From Streptomyces sp. NBC_01549 (GTDB lineage: Bacteria; Actinomycetota; Actinomycetes; Streptomycetales; Streptomycetaceae), in NCBI RefSeq assembly GCF_026339955.1, contig NZ_JAPEPW010000006.1:62001-126000 (forward strand): a DNA stretch of 64,000 nucleotides, given 5' to 3'. The notes below the pieces were generated by a model that saw nothing but the letters and a program-made list of their open reading frames with translations, did no database searches and had not been told where the DNA came from. Positions within the stretch are counted from its first letter, which is position 1. Every line of letters begins with the position of its first letter. Both the position numbers and the translations under genes were made by a program. Below are positions 17,576 through 26,904 of the stretch, in pieces.

Positions 17576-20500
17576 ACGGCATGCCTGGCGGTGGGGTTGG
17601 CCATCGGGTGGAGGGGGTCGGCGGCCCGGTTGATCCCGGACTCGACCGCGGAGATCCGGTCGGCGAGCAGGCCGAGCGCGGCGACCGCGCGGGTCAGTGG
17701 GGCGTCCTCGGGGCCGCCGAGCGTCTGCGCGCGAACGTAAGCCGTCTTCTCCTCCGCCCAGCGGGTCTCCTCTTCTGTGCTGAGGGTGCCGCGCAGTTCG
17801 GCCAGTTTCAGCAGGTTGGCTTCCGCGCCGGTCGTGAGGGTCTGTGCCTCGGCCGTGTAATGGTCGTCGATGACGGCGGCGAGTTCGGCGTCGTTCATGA
17901 CCGGCTGGATGCGTTGGGCGATCTTGTTCATGGTGCGGTAGGAGCCCTGGAGCCGAAACGGTGGCTCCGGACGGGTGGCGTCGGTCCGGGCGGCGGAGGC
18001 GATGTAGGCCGCGTTGACGGCGAGGACGGTCGCGCGGGCCGTGAGCAGATGGCCCAGGACGGTGAGGATCCGGTCCAGTTCGGCGGGGACGTAGGGGTGG
18101 GTGAGGCGGTCGGCGCGTGCGGTCGGGTCGCCCTCTGCGAGTCGGATCAGCAGGTCCAGGTCGGTGCGCTCGCGCCCGGCGAGCGGGGCGAGGACCGGGT
18201 TCGCGGTGAGGGCGTTCTCGACGAAGCTGGTGGCGAAGGCGTCCTCCTTGCCGGTCAGGACGTCGCCGAGGTTCCAGACGTCGGCGCGGCTCGCGAGCAT
18301 GTCGGGGACGTGGAAGCGGCTGCCGGACTCGGTGTAGGGATTGCCCGCCATGCAGACCGCGAAGCGTTTGCCGCGCAGATCGTAGGTCCGCGGCTTGCCG
18401 TTCCACACGCCCTCGACGCGGCGCGTGGCGTCGCACAGCGGGATGAACCGCTGGAGCAACTCGGGTGAGGTGTGCTGGATGTCGTCCAGGTGGAGAAGGG
18501 TGTTGTTTCCCGCCTCCAATGCGAAGTTGATCTTCTCCACCTCGTGGCGGGCGGTGGCGTTCGGAGCCTCGGCCGGGTCGAGCGAGCTGACTGCGCTACC
18601 GAGCGAGGGCCCGTTGACCTTGACCAGGACAAGGCCGAGGCGGTCGACGACGTACTCCATGAGGGTCGTCTTGCCGTAGCCGGGCGGGGAGATGAGCAGG
18701 AGCAGGCCGCCGGTGCCGGTGCGCTTCGCATCGCCTGTGGTGCCGAGCTGTTTGGCGAGGTTGTCGCCGATGAGAGGGAGGTAGACCTCGTCGAGGCGAC
18801 CGCGGACGAACGCGGACATCACCCGGGGTCGGTACTCGTCCAGCCGCAGCCGGGTGCGCTCGGCGGTCACGAGGGCGGTGCGCCGCCGCTGGTACGCGCG
18901 GAAGGCCGGGGTGTCGTTCGCCCCGAACTCGCTCGTACGGGCGAGGAATTCGTCGATGCGGATGGTCAGGGAACGGTCGGTGACACGCGGATGCGTGCCC
19001 AGCAGCCCCCTGACCGTCTCGGTCAGCGGCGCGTCGGACTCGTAGCGCGGCAGGTCCGGACAGAGTTCGACGGCCACCGCCTCGGCGAGGTCTCCGGGGG
19101 TGATGTCCGTGCCGGTGGCGGAGCTGTACGAGGACAGCCACGCCTCGACGAGCTGGCGGCGCGCGGCGAGGTCGTCGAGGGCGGCGAGGTCCTCGTCGTA
19201 CGCCGACGTGCCCACCGTGCGGCGGAACTTGTCGAGGAGCGTGCGGGTAGCCGAGCTGATGACGAAGCCGTCGGGGTCGGTCGTCAGCTCCTCGAAGAGG
19301 TACTTGGCGGACGCCTCGCCGACGTGGACCGCCAGCTCCGCCAGGAAGTCGGCGATCGCGGGCGCGAGGCCGAACGTGTCCCGGGCGCGGGCGAGCGACA
19401 CCGCGCGGCGTTTCAGGGTCGCGCGCTCCTCGGCGGGAAGCGTGTGGGCCCAGAACAGCTGGGCGGCGGCGCGGCCGGCGGGTTCGTGACGGAGAAGGGC
19501 CGCCCTCTCGTGCAGGCGCAGCAGCACGGTGAGGATCGCGGTCGCGTCGTGATCGTGGACGCCGCGCTCGTGGCCTTCGTCGTACGCCGTCTGCGCGGCC
19601 TGTCGTACGAGGTCGGGGAGGTCGGCCTCCGCGAGGGCCGCCGGGCCGTGTTCGTCCAGCAGCCGGGCCGCGAGGTGCTCGGCGCGGTAGACCTGGGGCG
19701 ATTCGGAGGGCAGTAGCCGGTCCCGGTACGGGCGGGTGGCGGCGAAGTCCGGGTCCGTGACCGGAGAGCGGTAGTCGGTGCCGGTGAGCGCGAAGGCGAC
19801 GCCGTCGCCGTTCGGAACCAGGGTGAGGTCCAGGGGCTCGGTGTTCACGGCGAACCGGTGGCTGCCCAACCGGATGACGCTGCCGTCGTCGGTGTACAGG
19901 TCGGTGCGGTCGCGCAGGGCACGGGACGCTTCCTGACGGGCGGCCTCCAGCCGGCCCGTCAGTTCCTCCGCCCGCACCTGGTCGCCGAGTTCGCGCAGCT
20001 CGTCCGCGGTGCGCTGGATCTTGGCGGCCATCGAATCGGAGGCGAAGTACGTACTGACCGCGTCGGCGTCGGCGCACGCGGCGGCCCTGCGCGCGACCGT
20101 TTCCAGGACCCGGGACGCCGAGGCGACAAGCTGTTCGGCCCGGCGGGCGCGGGCGTCGACGAGGGTCTGCTTGCGGGCCGCGAACGCCTCGTACACCTCG
20201 GTCCGCTTGTCCGCCAGCTCGCCGAGGAAGTCATCGAACTCCGTGAAGCGGGCTTCCAGGTTCTCCACCTGCACCAGCAGCCGCGCGAGTTGCTCGTCAC
20301 AGGACTCCGGGCTCCCCGCGGCAGTGAGCGCGCTCGTGACCGACTGGCCGAGCAGAGCGAACTCGGCGGCGAACTCGGCACGTCCCTCGTGGTCGAGGAG
20401 TTCGCGGCGGCGGGCGTCGAGCGTGGCGCGGGCGCGGTTGACGCCGCCCAGCACGTCGGCGACGCGTTCCAGGATGGACGTCCGCACCGTGGCGTCGCCG

Positions 20501-22425
20501 ATGTCCAGTCCGGCGACGACCTCGGTGACGGTCCGCAGTCCGTCGGTCAGTTCCTCGATGCGAGTGGTGACCGGCGCCGCGTCGGCGACAGTGGCGAGCG
20601 ACTCGGCTTCCGAGACGAGCCGTTCGACGGCCTGGTGGTGGCCGGTGAAGGAATCCTCACGGGCAAGGAAGGCGACGACACGCTGCCCGAACGAGGCGAG
20701 GTCGGCCTCCGCGTCGGCGGCGAGCTCGTCGATACGGACGGTGTCGGCGTACCGCAGCTCCTTGACCCTGAGCAAGTGCCCCTGGGCACGGCGCAGTTCG
20801 GTGAGGCCGTTCACCCAGGCGGGGGCGTCGCGGGGTGCCTCGCCGCGCAGTCGCCGTACGACCGAGGCGATGTGCGCGGCGGCCTCCGCGAGTGCTTCGG
20901 CGGCCTGGCGGGTGAGGGCCTGGACGGTCTCGAACTCGGTCAGTACCTGCTCGACCGTCGCGCGGACCACGTCCAGCGGAGTGCGCAGGTCGCCCAGGTC
21001 GGCGTCACCGAGCCAGTGGTAGGTGTCGGCCACGCGGGCGCAGGCGGCGAGCAGCGCCTCGTACATTTCGGCCGTCGGGACGGTCTCGGAAACGGCGCGT
21101 GTGAGGGACAGACAGTCGGAGATGCCCCGGACGAGGTCGGCATTGCCGACGCGTCCCAGCGGGCCCGCTTCGGAAGGCCGGTCAGCAGCGTAGGTGTCCG
21201 AGACGTACGGGGACCGCCAGAGCTGCAGCGGATGCACGCGTGTCGGCTCATCGGAGTCCGCCCGCAGCACCGTCAGCGTGCCGTCGTCGAAGAGCGCCCA
21301 GCCGTGGCAGGACAGCGGAGCGGCGAACTCCTTGCGGATCATGTTGTACTGGAGCAGGAGGCTGCGGCCCTCCACTCGCGCGTGGAAGGCGAAAAGGACG
21401 TCCTCGCCGTTGGGCGAGCGGATCACCCGTTCGTACTCCAGGGCTGCCGTATCCAGAGAGGCGGCGATTCCGCCGAAGGTCTTGTACGCCCCCGTGGCCA
21501 GGCAGTAGCCGCCTGGGAAGACGATTCCCTGGCCTGCGGGGAGACGGCGGCATGCCTGCCCGATGCCGTCGAGGCGCACCACGGACTTGGTGAGCGTGTT
21601 GAAGACCAGGTGGCGGTGCGCGTCCTCCTTGTAGGGGCGGATGCGGAGCAGGATCAGGGCGCCCACGCGCGCGTAGGCGATATCCGCGTCGGCGAGGGAC
21701 TGGAGCGGTTCGTCGACCGGCTCGGCGTAGATCCCCTCTCCCGTCTCGGTGTTGTCCTCGATCTTGACAGTGAGGGTGCCACCGACCGTCTCGACGAAGA
21801 CCTCGCCCTCGATGGAGACGTGCGGGTGGCGGCCGAGTACGTGGTCCTCGCGGGTCGCCTCGTGCCACTCGAAGTCGTGCGAGGGCGGGAAGACGTGATC
21901 GTGCTCACCGCGTGCGTCCAGGAACGACGCCCGGCCGTCCGCCGAGAGGGCCCACCGCAGTACGCGGATGTCGCCGACCTTCTCACCGGTCTGGAAGACG
22001 GCCAGCAACTTGCCGTCCACGTGCCGCAGTTGGAGGAGATGAGCCGCACGGTAGTAGCGGTACAGAGCGACGAGTTCCCGTACGAAGGCGGGGTCGTCGA
22101 GCAGGCCGGGGATGGCGTCCTCGGACAGCCGGTTCAGGTCTCGGTCGTGCAGCGCGAAGACGTCGCCCACCGTCGTCTCGGGCTTGAGGCCGAGGAAGAC
22201 GTTGTATCCGAAGAGCAGGACGTCACCGACGGAGACGATGTCGCGGGGCACGCAGTGGTGCTCGGTGCGGATGCGTTCGGTGCCGGTGAGCTCCAGCCGG
22301 GTCGAGCCGAACTGCTCGATGCGGCGGGTGTTGAGCTCCTCGGCACGCCGGGCGAGTTCGCCTGCCTGTGCGGCGAGCCGGTCGCGCAGCACCTCGTACG
22401 TACCGGTGTCCAGGCCGGTGGTCAT
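17362..22425 (-). CDS. Giant AAA-type ATPase (DNA-repair-ATPase-like), 3' end fused
   Basis: A 1687-residue cytoplasmic protein. The N-terminal third is beta-rich and repetitive. Residues about 460-890 form long helices and coiled coils. The C-terminal third has an AAA-type NTPase with Walker A SPPGYGKTT at about 1245, Walker B LLHLDDIQHT at about 1312, and AGNPYTESGSRFHVPDML as a sensor-like region. Proteins of this kind are annotated as DNA repair ATPases, but their role is unproven. The natural C-terminus is probably around residue 1618 (DPLHPMANPTA). The last 60-70 residues read through the ArsB remnant in the wrong frame. ATG 22425 is preferred, with GAGGGA upstream; the Met at 22452 abuts a hairpin. 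It is third in a cassette after the OB-fold and flotillin genes. Confidence 0.8.
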   Translation of the reverse strand: MTTGLDTGTYEVLRDRLAAQAGELARRAEELNTRRIEQFGSTRLELTGTERIRTEHHCVPRDIVSVGDVLLFGYNVFLGLKPETTVGDVFALHDRDLNRLSEDAIPGLLDDPAFVRELVALYRYYRAAHLLQLRHVDGKLLAVFQTGEKVGDIRVLRWALSADGRASFLDARGEHDHVFPPSHDFEWHEATREDHVLGRHPHVSIEGEVFVETVGGTLTVKIEDNTETGEGIYAEPVDEPLQSLADADIAYARVGALILLRIRPYKEDAHRHLVFNTLTKSVVRLDGIGQACRRLPAGQGIVFPGGYCLATGAYKTFGGIAASLDTAALEYERVIRSPNGEDVLFAFHARVEGRSLLLQYNMIRKEFAAPLSCHGWALFDDGTLTVLRADSDEPTRVHPLQLWRSPYVSDTYAADRPSEAGPLGRVGNADLVRGISDCLSLTRAVSETVPTAEMYEALLAACARVADTYHWLGDADLGDLRTPLDVVRATVEQVLTEFETVQALTRQAAEALAEAAAHIASVVRRLRGEAPRDAPAWVNGLTELRRAQGHLLRVKELRYADTVRIDELAADAEADLASFGQRVVAFLAREDSFTGHHQAVERLVSEAESLATVADAAPVTTRIEELTDGLRTVTEVVAGLDIGDATVRTSILERVADVLGGVNRARATLDARRRELLDHEGRAEFAAEFALLGQSVTSALTAAGSPESCDEQLARLLVQVENLEARFTEFDDFLGELADKRTEVYEAFAARKQTLVDARARRAEQLVASASRVLETVARRAAACADADAVSTYFASDSMAAKIQRTADELRELGDQVRAEELTGRLEAARQEASRALRDRTDLYTDDGSVIRLGSHRFAVNTEPLDLTLVPNGDGVAFALTGTDYRSPVTDPDFAATRPYRDRLLPSESPQVYRAEHLAARLLDEHGPAALAEADLPDLVRQAAQTAYDEGHERGVHDHDATAILTVLLRLHERAALLRHEPAGRAAAQLFWAHTLPAEERATLKRRAVSLARARDTFGLAPAIADFLAELAVHVGEASAKYLFEELTTDPDGFVISSATRTLLDKFRRTVGTSAYDEDLAALDDLAARRQLVEAWLSSYSSATGTDITPGDLAEAVAVELCPDLPRYESDAPLTETVRGLLGTHPRVTDRSLTIRIDEFLARTSEFGANDTPAFRAYQRRRTALVTAERTRLRLDEYRPRVMSAFVRGRLDEVYLPLIGDNLAKQLGTTGDAKRTGTGGLLLLISPPGYGKTTLMEYVVDRLGLVLVKVNGPSLGSAVSSLDPAEAPNATARHEVEKINFALEAGNNTLLHLDDIQHTSPELLQRFIPLCDATRRVEGVWNGKPRTYDLRGKRFAVCMAGNPYTESGSRFHVPDMLASRADVWNLGDVLTGKEDAFATSFVENALTANPVLAPLAGRERTDLDLLIRLAEGDPTARADRLTHPYVPAELDRILTVLGHLLTARATVLAVNAAYIASAARTDATRPEPPFRLQGSYRTMNKIAQRIQPVMNDAELAAVIDDHYTAEAQTLTTGAEANLLKLAELRGTLSTEEETRWAEEKTAYVRAQTLGGPEDAPLTRAVAALGLLADRISAVESGINRAADPLHPMANPTARHAVGPRERASERRLGVLLRGLRCRLERHLPADGHDDDRRRAEEDRHVRVPGPQQGDADDHEHAARSAFAAAAC

Positions 22426-22453
22426 GGGTTCCCTCTCAGGAAGGCGGGACATG

Positions 22454-22494
22454 AGGTCCGGAGCCGCCGTCCCCTGTTCGGCGGCTCCGGACCT
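22454..22494 (-). promoter_or_regulatory. 15-bp perfect hairpin between flotillin and ATPase genes
   Basis: AGGTCCGGAGCCGCC is followed by an 11-base loop and its exact complement. It lies 10 bases after the flotillin stop and about 30 bases before the ATPase start. It could be a terminator or attenuator that lowers ATPase expression relative to flotillin, or an mRNA stabiliser. There is no U-run. Confidence 0.65.
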
Positions 22495-22504
22495 GGTTCG
22501 GCGG

Positions 22505-24583
22505 TCAGACCTTGACGCTGCCGTTCAGGGCGGCGAGGGGCATGTCGGAGAGACCCAGCTCACCTGCCTTGTCGAGCAGTTGCTGCACCTGTCCGGCGCC
22601 GGCGCCGCCCGTCTTCATCAGCTTCATCAGCAGTGCGGAGACGGTCAGGTTCTGCACGTCGGCCGTGGACACCGAGCCGAGGATTCGGCTCAGGTCGTCG
22701 GTGAAGCTCGACGTGCCGTCCAGCCACGGCCTCGCCAGCGCCTGCGCGGTCTCGGAGTGCCGCATGAAGCCGTCCACGCCCTTGCCGAGTGCGATCGAGG
22801 AGACGAGGCGGTCGAAGAAGACCGACTCACCGCCGACGATGTTGATGTCGGCGTTCTCCAGCCCGGTGGCGAGCACCGTGGCCTGCGCCTCGGCGACCTG
22901 CCGCTGCACGTCGATTCCGGCCAGCCGGATCTCCTTCTCGGCCTGGGTCCGCAGCCGGTACTCCTCGTGACCACGGGACGCGTCGTCCAGCGCCGCCATC
23001 GCGACGGCCTTCTGACTGAGACCCTCCGCCTCTGCCTTGAGCTTCTCGCCGATACCGGTGGCCTCGGCGAGCGCCTTGGCCCGCGAGCCCTCGGCTTCGG
23101 CACGCAGCCGGGCCTCGGTGCCGTCCGCCTCGGCACGCAGCCGCGCCTCGGTGGCCACTGCTTCGGCACGGCCGGCCTTCTCGGTGACCTCGGCCGCCTT
23201 GTCGCGGACCTGGACGTCGGCGAGGCCTTCGGCGGCGGACTCGGCCTGGATGGCCTCGGCGAGCCGCAGCTTGGCCCGCGCGTCGAGGTCGGCCGACTTC
23301 AATCGAGCTTCGGCAAGCGTCAGTTGCTCGGCGGCTCGGTGCTTGGCCGCGGTCTTTGCCGCCTCGGCCGCCTTGATGTCCTTGACCAGCTTCTCCTGGG
23401 CCTGTGCCTCGGCGGCGATGATCACGGTCTGCCGTCCGCGCTCGGCTTCCTCCACCGCCCGCAGCTTCTTGATGGACTCCTCCTGCTCGGCGACCGTACG
23501 GTCCACCGCGACCCGCTCCCGGATGACCTCGGCGATCTCCCGCTTCTCGGCCTCGGCCTCCTTGTCGGCGGCGATACGCGTCAGGCCCGTCTCCCGTTCC
23601 CGGGCGATGACCTCCAGCAGCCGGTCCTTCTCGATGCGCTCGTTCTCGATCGCGATGACCCGCTCGCGGTTCTTCTGCGCGACGGCGATCTCGCGGGCCT
23701 GGTTCTCGCGCTGGATGCCGAGCTGCTCCTCGGTGCGGATGAACGCGCCCTGCGAGCCGAGCCGTTCCTCCTCCTGCACCTTCGCGGTCGCGGCCTCCTC
23801 GCGGGCGCGGAGGGTCTCGACCTCGCGCCGCTGCTTGATCTCGGCCTCGGCCTGCCGGCGCTCCAGCTCCAGGATGGTCTCCCGGGCGTCGACGTTCTGC
23901 CGGGTGATCTCCTTCTGCTCGGTGCGCTGGAACTCGTTGGTGCGGACGTGCTCGATCGTCGTCAGTTCGGTGATCTTGCGGATGCCCTGGGCATCGAGGA
24001 TGTTCTGGTTGTCGAGCTGCGTCATCGGGGTCTGCTCGAGGAAGTCGATGGCCGCGTCGTCGAGGTGGTAGCCGTTGAGGTCGGTGCCGATGACCTGGAT
24101 GATCCGGTCCCGGAACTCCTCGCGCTTGGTGTACAGGTCGACGAAGTCCAGCTGCTTGCCGACCGTCTTGAGGGCCTCGGAGAACTTCGCCGCGAAGAAG
24201 TCCTGGATCGCCGCCGCGTCGCTCGCGGTCTCGGTGCCAATGGCCTGCGCGACCTTGATGACGTCCTCGACCGTCTTGTTGACCCTTACGAAGAAGCTGA
24301 TGTGGATGTCGGCGCGGATGTTGTCCTGGCAGATCAGACCCTCACGGCCGGTGCGGCGGATCTCGATGGTCTTCACCGAGATGTCCATGTACTCGGCCTT
24401 GTGCAGCACCGGCAGCACCACGGCGCCGGTGAAGGTGACATCCACCTTCTTCGTCTTGGAGATGATCAGCGCCCGCCCCTGCTCCACCTTGCGGAACAGC
24501 CGGCCGACCACCAACAGCATGGTGATCGCGATGAGGAGGACAACGGCGACGAGCACGCCGATGCCCAAGGAGATGACATCCAT
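22505..24583 (-). CDS. Flotillin / SPFH-band 7 membrane scaffold protein
   Basis: A 692-residue YqiK/flotillin-type protein. One N-terminal membrane segment (about 5-27, VISLGIGVLVAVVLLIAITM) is followed by an SPFH domain (about 30-215, including VDVTFTGAVVLPVLHKAEYM). A very long Glu/Ala/Arg coiled coil (about 215-560) follows, then a compact C-terminal domain. Flotillins assemble large ring or cage structures on membranes and organise protein or lipid domains. The gene lies 70 bases downstream of an OB-fold membrane protein, the same pairing as E. coli yqiJ-yqiK, and precedes the giant ATPase. It is intact. A strong hairpin follows its stop. Confidence 0.92.
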   Translation of the reverse strand: MDVISLGIGVLVAVVLLIAITMLLVVGRLFRKVEQGRALIISKTKKVDVTFTGAVVLPVLHKAEYMDISVKTIEIRRTGREGLICQDNIRADIHISFFVRVNKTVEDVIKVAQAIGTETASDAAAIQDFFAAKFSEALKTVGKQLDFVDLYTKREEFRDRIIQVIGTDLNGYHLDDAAIDFLEQTPMTQLDNQNILDAQGIRKITELTTIEHVRTNEFQRTEQKEITRQNVDARETILELERRQAEAEIKQRREVETLRAREEAATAKVQEEERLGSQGAFIRTEEQLGIQRENQAREIAVAQKNRERVIAIENERIEKDRLLEVIARERETGLTRIAADKEAEAEKREIAEVIRERVAVDRTVAEQEESIKKLRAVEEAERGRQTVIIAAEAQAQEKLVKDIKAAEAAKTAAKHRAAEQLTLAEARLKSADLDARAKLRLAEAIQAESAAEGLADVQVRDKAAEVTEKAGRAEAVATEARLRAEADGTEARLRAEAEGSRAKALAEATGIGEKLKAEAEGLSQKAVAMAALDDASRGHEEYRLRTQAEKEIRLAGIDVQRQVAEAQATVLATGLENADINIVGGESVFFDRLVSSIALGKGVDGFMRHSETAQALARPWLDGTSSFTDDLSRILGSVSTADVQNLTVSALLMKLMKTGGAGAGQVQQLLDKAGELGLSDMPLAALNGSVKV

Positions 24584-24654
24584 GGCAAACGTCCCTGAGG
24601 CGTAAGGAACTTCAAGCGAGTGAGAAGGTGCGGCGCACAGCGGGCGCGAGCGAC

Positions 24655-25266
24655 TCAGGTGCCGTGGCCCCGCGGGTCGAGCGCCGTGTCGTACGGCGCG
24701 ACCCAGAAGAACTCGCCGACCTCGTCGTAGGCGTACAACAGGCCGGTACTGCCGCTGGTGAGGACCTCGTCCGCGGTCTGGCGCACCTGCACCACCGCGG
24801 TGGAGCCGTCCTTGGCCGCGACCTCGGCCTGGCCGAAGCCGACGTCCACCCGCCCCGTGCGGATGGTGCAGGTAAGTCCCACGAAGTCCAGCCGGGACGG
24901 CCCCGGTTCATCGGGGAAGAGGTGGCGCAACGGTCGTACGAGCAGGCGGGTCACACGCCAGGCGATCAGTAGTGCCCCCGCCAGGACCACCAGCCCGGAC
25001 AGCCCGCGGACCACCCCGGAGGACGCCAGGGGATCGAGCAGGACGGTCGCGCTCAGACTCAGGAACCAGCCGATCGCGGTCGCCAGGGAGAAGACGACCG
25101 TGACCCCCCCGCCCATCCCCCAGGCGTCGAAGTGCACGTGGCCGTCGAAGCCGTGCGACTCCGCCGCTCCGACGGCGACCAGCAGCCAGAAGCCGACAAC
25201 CACGACGAGCGCGGCCGTGAACAGGATGGTGGGAAAGCCGCTGACAGCCACGAGAAACGACCACAT
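24655..25266 (-). CDS. YqiJ/NfeD-like OB-fold integral membrane protein
   Basis: A 203-residue protein with three to four hydrophobic helices (about 5-30, 52-75, 88-112), then a C-terminal cytoplasmic beta domain with DFVGLTCTIRTGRVDVGFGQ followed by AEVAA, the OB-fold signature of NfeD/YqiJ flotillin partners. Such proteins associate with flotillins in the membrane. ATG 25266 has a G-rich ribosome site (GGGGGTGGGGG). It is the first gene of the cassette OB-fold protein, flotillin, ATPase. The divergent PucR-like gene shares the upstream region. Confidence 0.82.
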   Translation of the reverse strand: MWSFLVAVSGFPTILFTAALVVVVGFWLLVAVGAAESHGFDGHVHFDAWGMGGGVTVVFSLATAIGWFLSLSATVLLDPLASSGVVRGLSGLVVLAGALLIAWRVTRLLVRPLRHLFPDEPGPSRLDFVGLTCTIRTGRVDVGFGQAEVAAKDGSTAVVQVRQTADEVLTSGSTGLLYAYDEVGEFFWVAPYDTALDPRGHGT

Positions 25267-25335
25267 GCCCCCACCCCCCGCTCGTCGTGTTGTGCTGCTG
25301 ACCTGTTTCGGTGGCGCACGGCTCCCCTCCGGCTC

Positions 25336-25370
25336 TCGGTGCCGGACACCACCCAGGTGTCCGGCACCGA
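25336..25370. promoter_or_regulatory. 14-bp perfect palindrome in divergent promoter
   Basis: TCGGTGCCGGACAC and its exact complement surround a 7-base loop, 70 bases upstream of the OB-fold gene and 146 bases upstream of the PucR-like gene. A smaller repeat (TGCCG...CGGCA) lies near 25429-25443. It could be an operator for the divergent regulator, or the terminator of a lost gene. Confidence 0.45.
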
Positions 25371-25515
25371 AAGCATCCACTGTGCTCCCCTGCGCACATC
25401 GTGCATGTCAGGTACCGACCAGCGCATTGCCGGTTCCCGGCAGTGTTCATTAGGGTCTGCATGCCGGTCGCCGCTAAGAAGTCGTCACCGGGCCGTCAAG
25501 AAACCGGGGGACGAC

Positions 25516-26574
25516 GTGACGGGGCACGACATACCTGAGCAGTATCTGAAGGGCTATACCCTGATCCTGGCGGAGGTGTCGGCCACCGGCCGGCGCCTCA
25601 CCCGCGACGAGATCGAGTCACGCCGCACCCTTGGCGAACAGGCCGCCGACGCCGGTCACGGCCTGCGCGCCCTCGTCAGCGCCCACCTGTCCGCCGCCCG
25701 CGCCGCCTTGCCCGCGACGCCCGGTTCCGTCGACAGCACACTTGCCGCGATCCAACAGGTCATCGACGCCTTCGCCGAGGGCTACGAACGAGCACAGTTC
25801 CTCGCCGTACGGAAAGAGGAGGCGGCGCGCCGCGAGTTCATCGACGACCTCCTCTACGGCCGCAGCGACCTGGGCCGCCTCGCCGAGCGCGCCGAGCGCT
25901 TCGGCCTGCGCCTCTCCCACGCGCACGCCGTCGCCGTCGCGCAGGGCACGACCGCCTATGACGAGGGCGCCGTAGTGCCACGACAGGTGGAACAGTCCCT
26001 CATCGCGCGCTTCGGCGACCGCAACATTCTGTTCACCACCAAGGACGGCCGTATGCTGTGCGTCGCGCCCGGCGACCAGGACGACGTCCTCACCTACTTC
26101 GCCAAGCAGGCGTACGCGGCCTCGGACGGCGGACTCGTCGCCATCGGCCGCCCCCAGCCCGGCCCCGGCGGGGTCGTCCAGTCCTACGAAGAGGCACTGA
26201 ACACCCTCGAACTCGCCGAACGCCTCGAACTCGACGACCCGGTGCTGCGCGCCGCCGACCTGCTGGTCTACCCCGTCCTCACCCGAGACCGCCAGGCCAT
26301 GGCCGACCTCGTCCTCGACGCCCTCGGCCCGCTCACCACCGCCCGCGGCGGCGCCGAGCACCTCCTGGACACCCTCACCGCGTACTTCGACTCGGGCTGC
26401 GTCGCCGCCGAGGCCGCGCGCCGCCTCTCCCTGAGCGTGCGCGCCCTGACCTACCGCCTGGAACGCATCCACAAGCTGACCGGCGCCAACCCCGCCGACC
26501 CGGCCCACCGCTACACGCTCCAGACCGCGGTCATCGGCGCCCGACTGCTGAACTGGCCCGCCCAGAGCCTCTGA
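25516..26574 (+). CDS. PucR-type helix-turn-helix transcriptional regulator
   Basis: A 352-residue cytoplasmic regulator starting at GTG 25516 (CGGGGGA upstream). The N-terminal half is helical (RRTLGEQAADAGHGLRALVS), and the central part has the CdaR GGDEF-like pattern. The C-terminal PucR HTH is at about 290-345 (LLDTLTAYFDSGCVAAEAAR then LSVRALTYRLERIHKLTG). PucR/CdaR proteins usually control catabolic or stress operons. Its divergent position and the shared palindrome suggest that it regulates the OB-fold/flotillin/ATPase cassette. The effector is unknown. The gene is intact. Confidence 0.87.
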   Translation: MTGHDIPEQYLKGYTLILAEVSATGRRLTRDEIESRRTLGEQAADAGHGLRALVSAHLSAARAALPATPGSVDSTLAAIQQVIDAFAEGYERAQFLAVRKEEAARREFIDDLLYGRSDLGRLAERAERFGLRLSHAHAVAVAQGTTAYDEGAVVPRQVEQSLIARFGDRNILFTTKDGRMLCVAPGDQDDVLTYFAKQAYAASDGGLVAIGRPQPGPGGVVQSYEEALNTLELAERLELDDPVLRAADLLVYPVLTRDRQAMADLVLDALGPLTTARGGAEHLLDTLTAYFDSGCVAAEAARRLSLSVRALTYRLERIHKLTGANPADPAHRYTLQTAVIGARLLNWPAQSL

Positions 26575-26584
26575 CCCGGTCGGC

Positions 26585-26706
26585 TCAGCGGTAGTCGGGG
26601 TTCGGGGCGTCCAGACGACAGCCCGCGTCCCGATCCGAGCCCTGGTTTCCGTGGGCGGGGACACCGCCCACGCACGTCAACAGGGGCTCCAGGTCGGTCC
26701 ATCGCG
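26585..26706 (-). pseudogene. Flavodoxin-like reductase, C-terminal remnant
   Basis: About 40 codons ending at TGA 26585 read LTCVGGVPAHGNQGSDRDAG then CRLDAPNPDYR. This matches the C-terminal tail of the intact flavodoxin-like gene at 29237-29974 (GGIPAYGNQRTAWDAGC...NPEHR). The rest of the gene is gone. It is evidence of a second, mostly deleted paralogue. Confidence 0.6.
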
Positions 26707-26904
26707 GGGACCCTGGACCCGGCTCCGGATGCGTCGGGCACCCGGTAGGACGATGAGGCGACGGTGTGACGCCGCCGTCGCACCGCCCGGCAGCCGCTTC
26801 GCCACGGAACTGGCGAGGCTCTGAGCTTCACGAATCACCCGCAGCAAGGTCTCGTCGAGCGGACCGCACCAACCCGTCGCACGCGCGTCCCCCGCACCGT
26901 CCGA

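Noticed and set aside
19858..22515. A very long plus-strand open frame opposite the giant ATPase.
   Set aside because: It is an antisense shadow caused by high third-position GC: low-complexity Gly/Arg/Val composition, no start signal and no family. The same applies to the plus-strand frame at 22112-24598 opposite flotillin.
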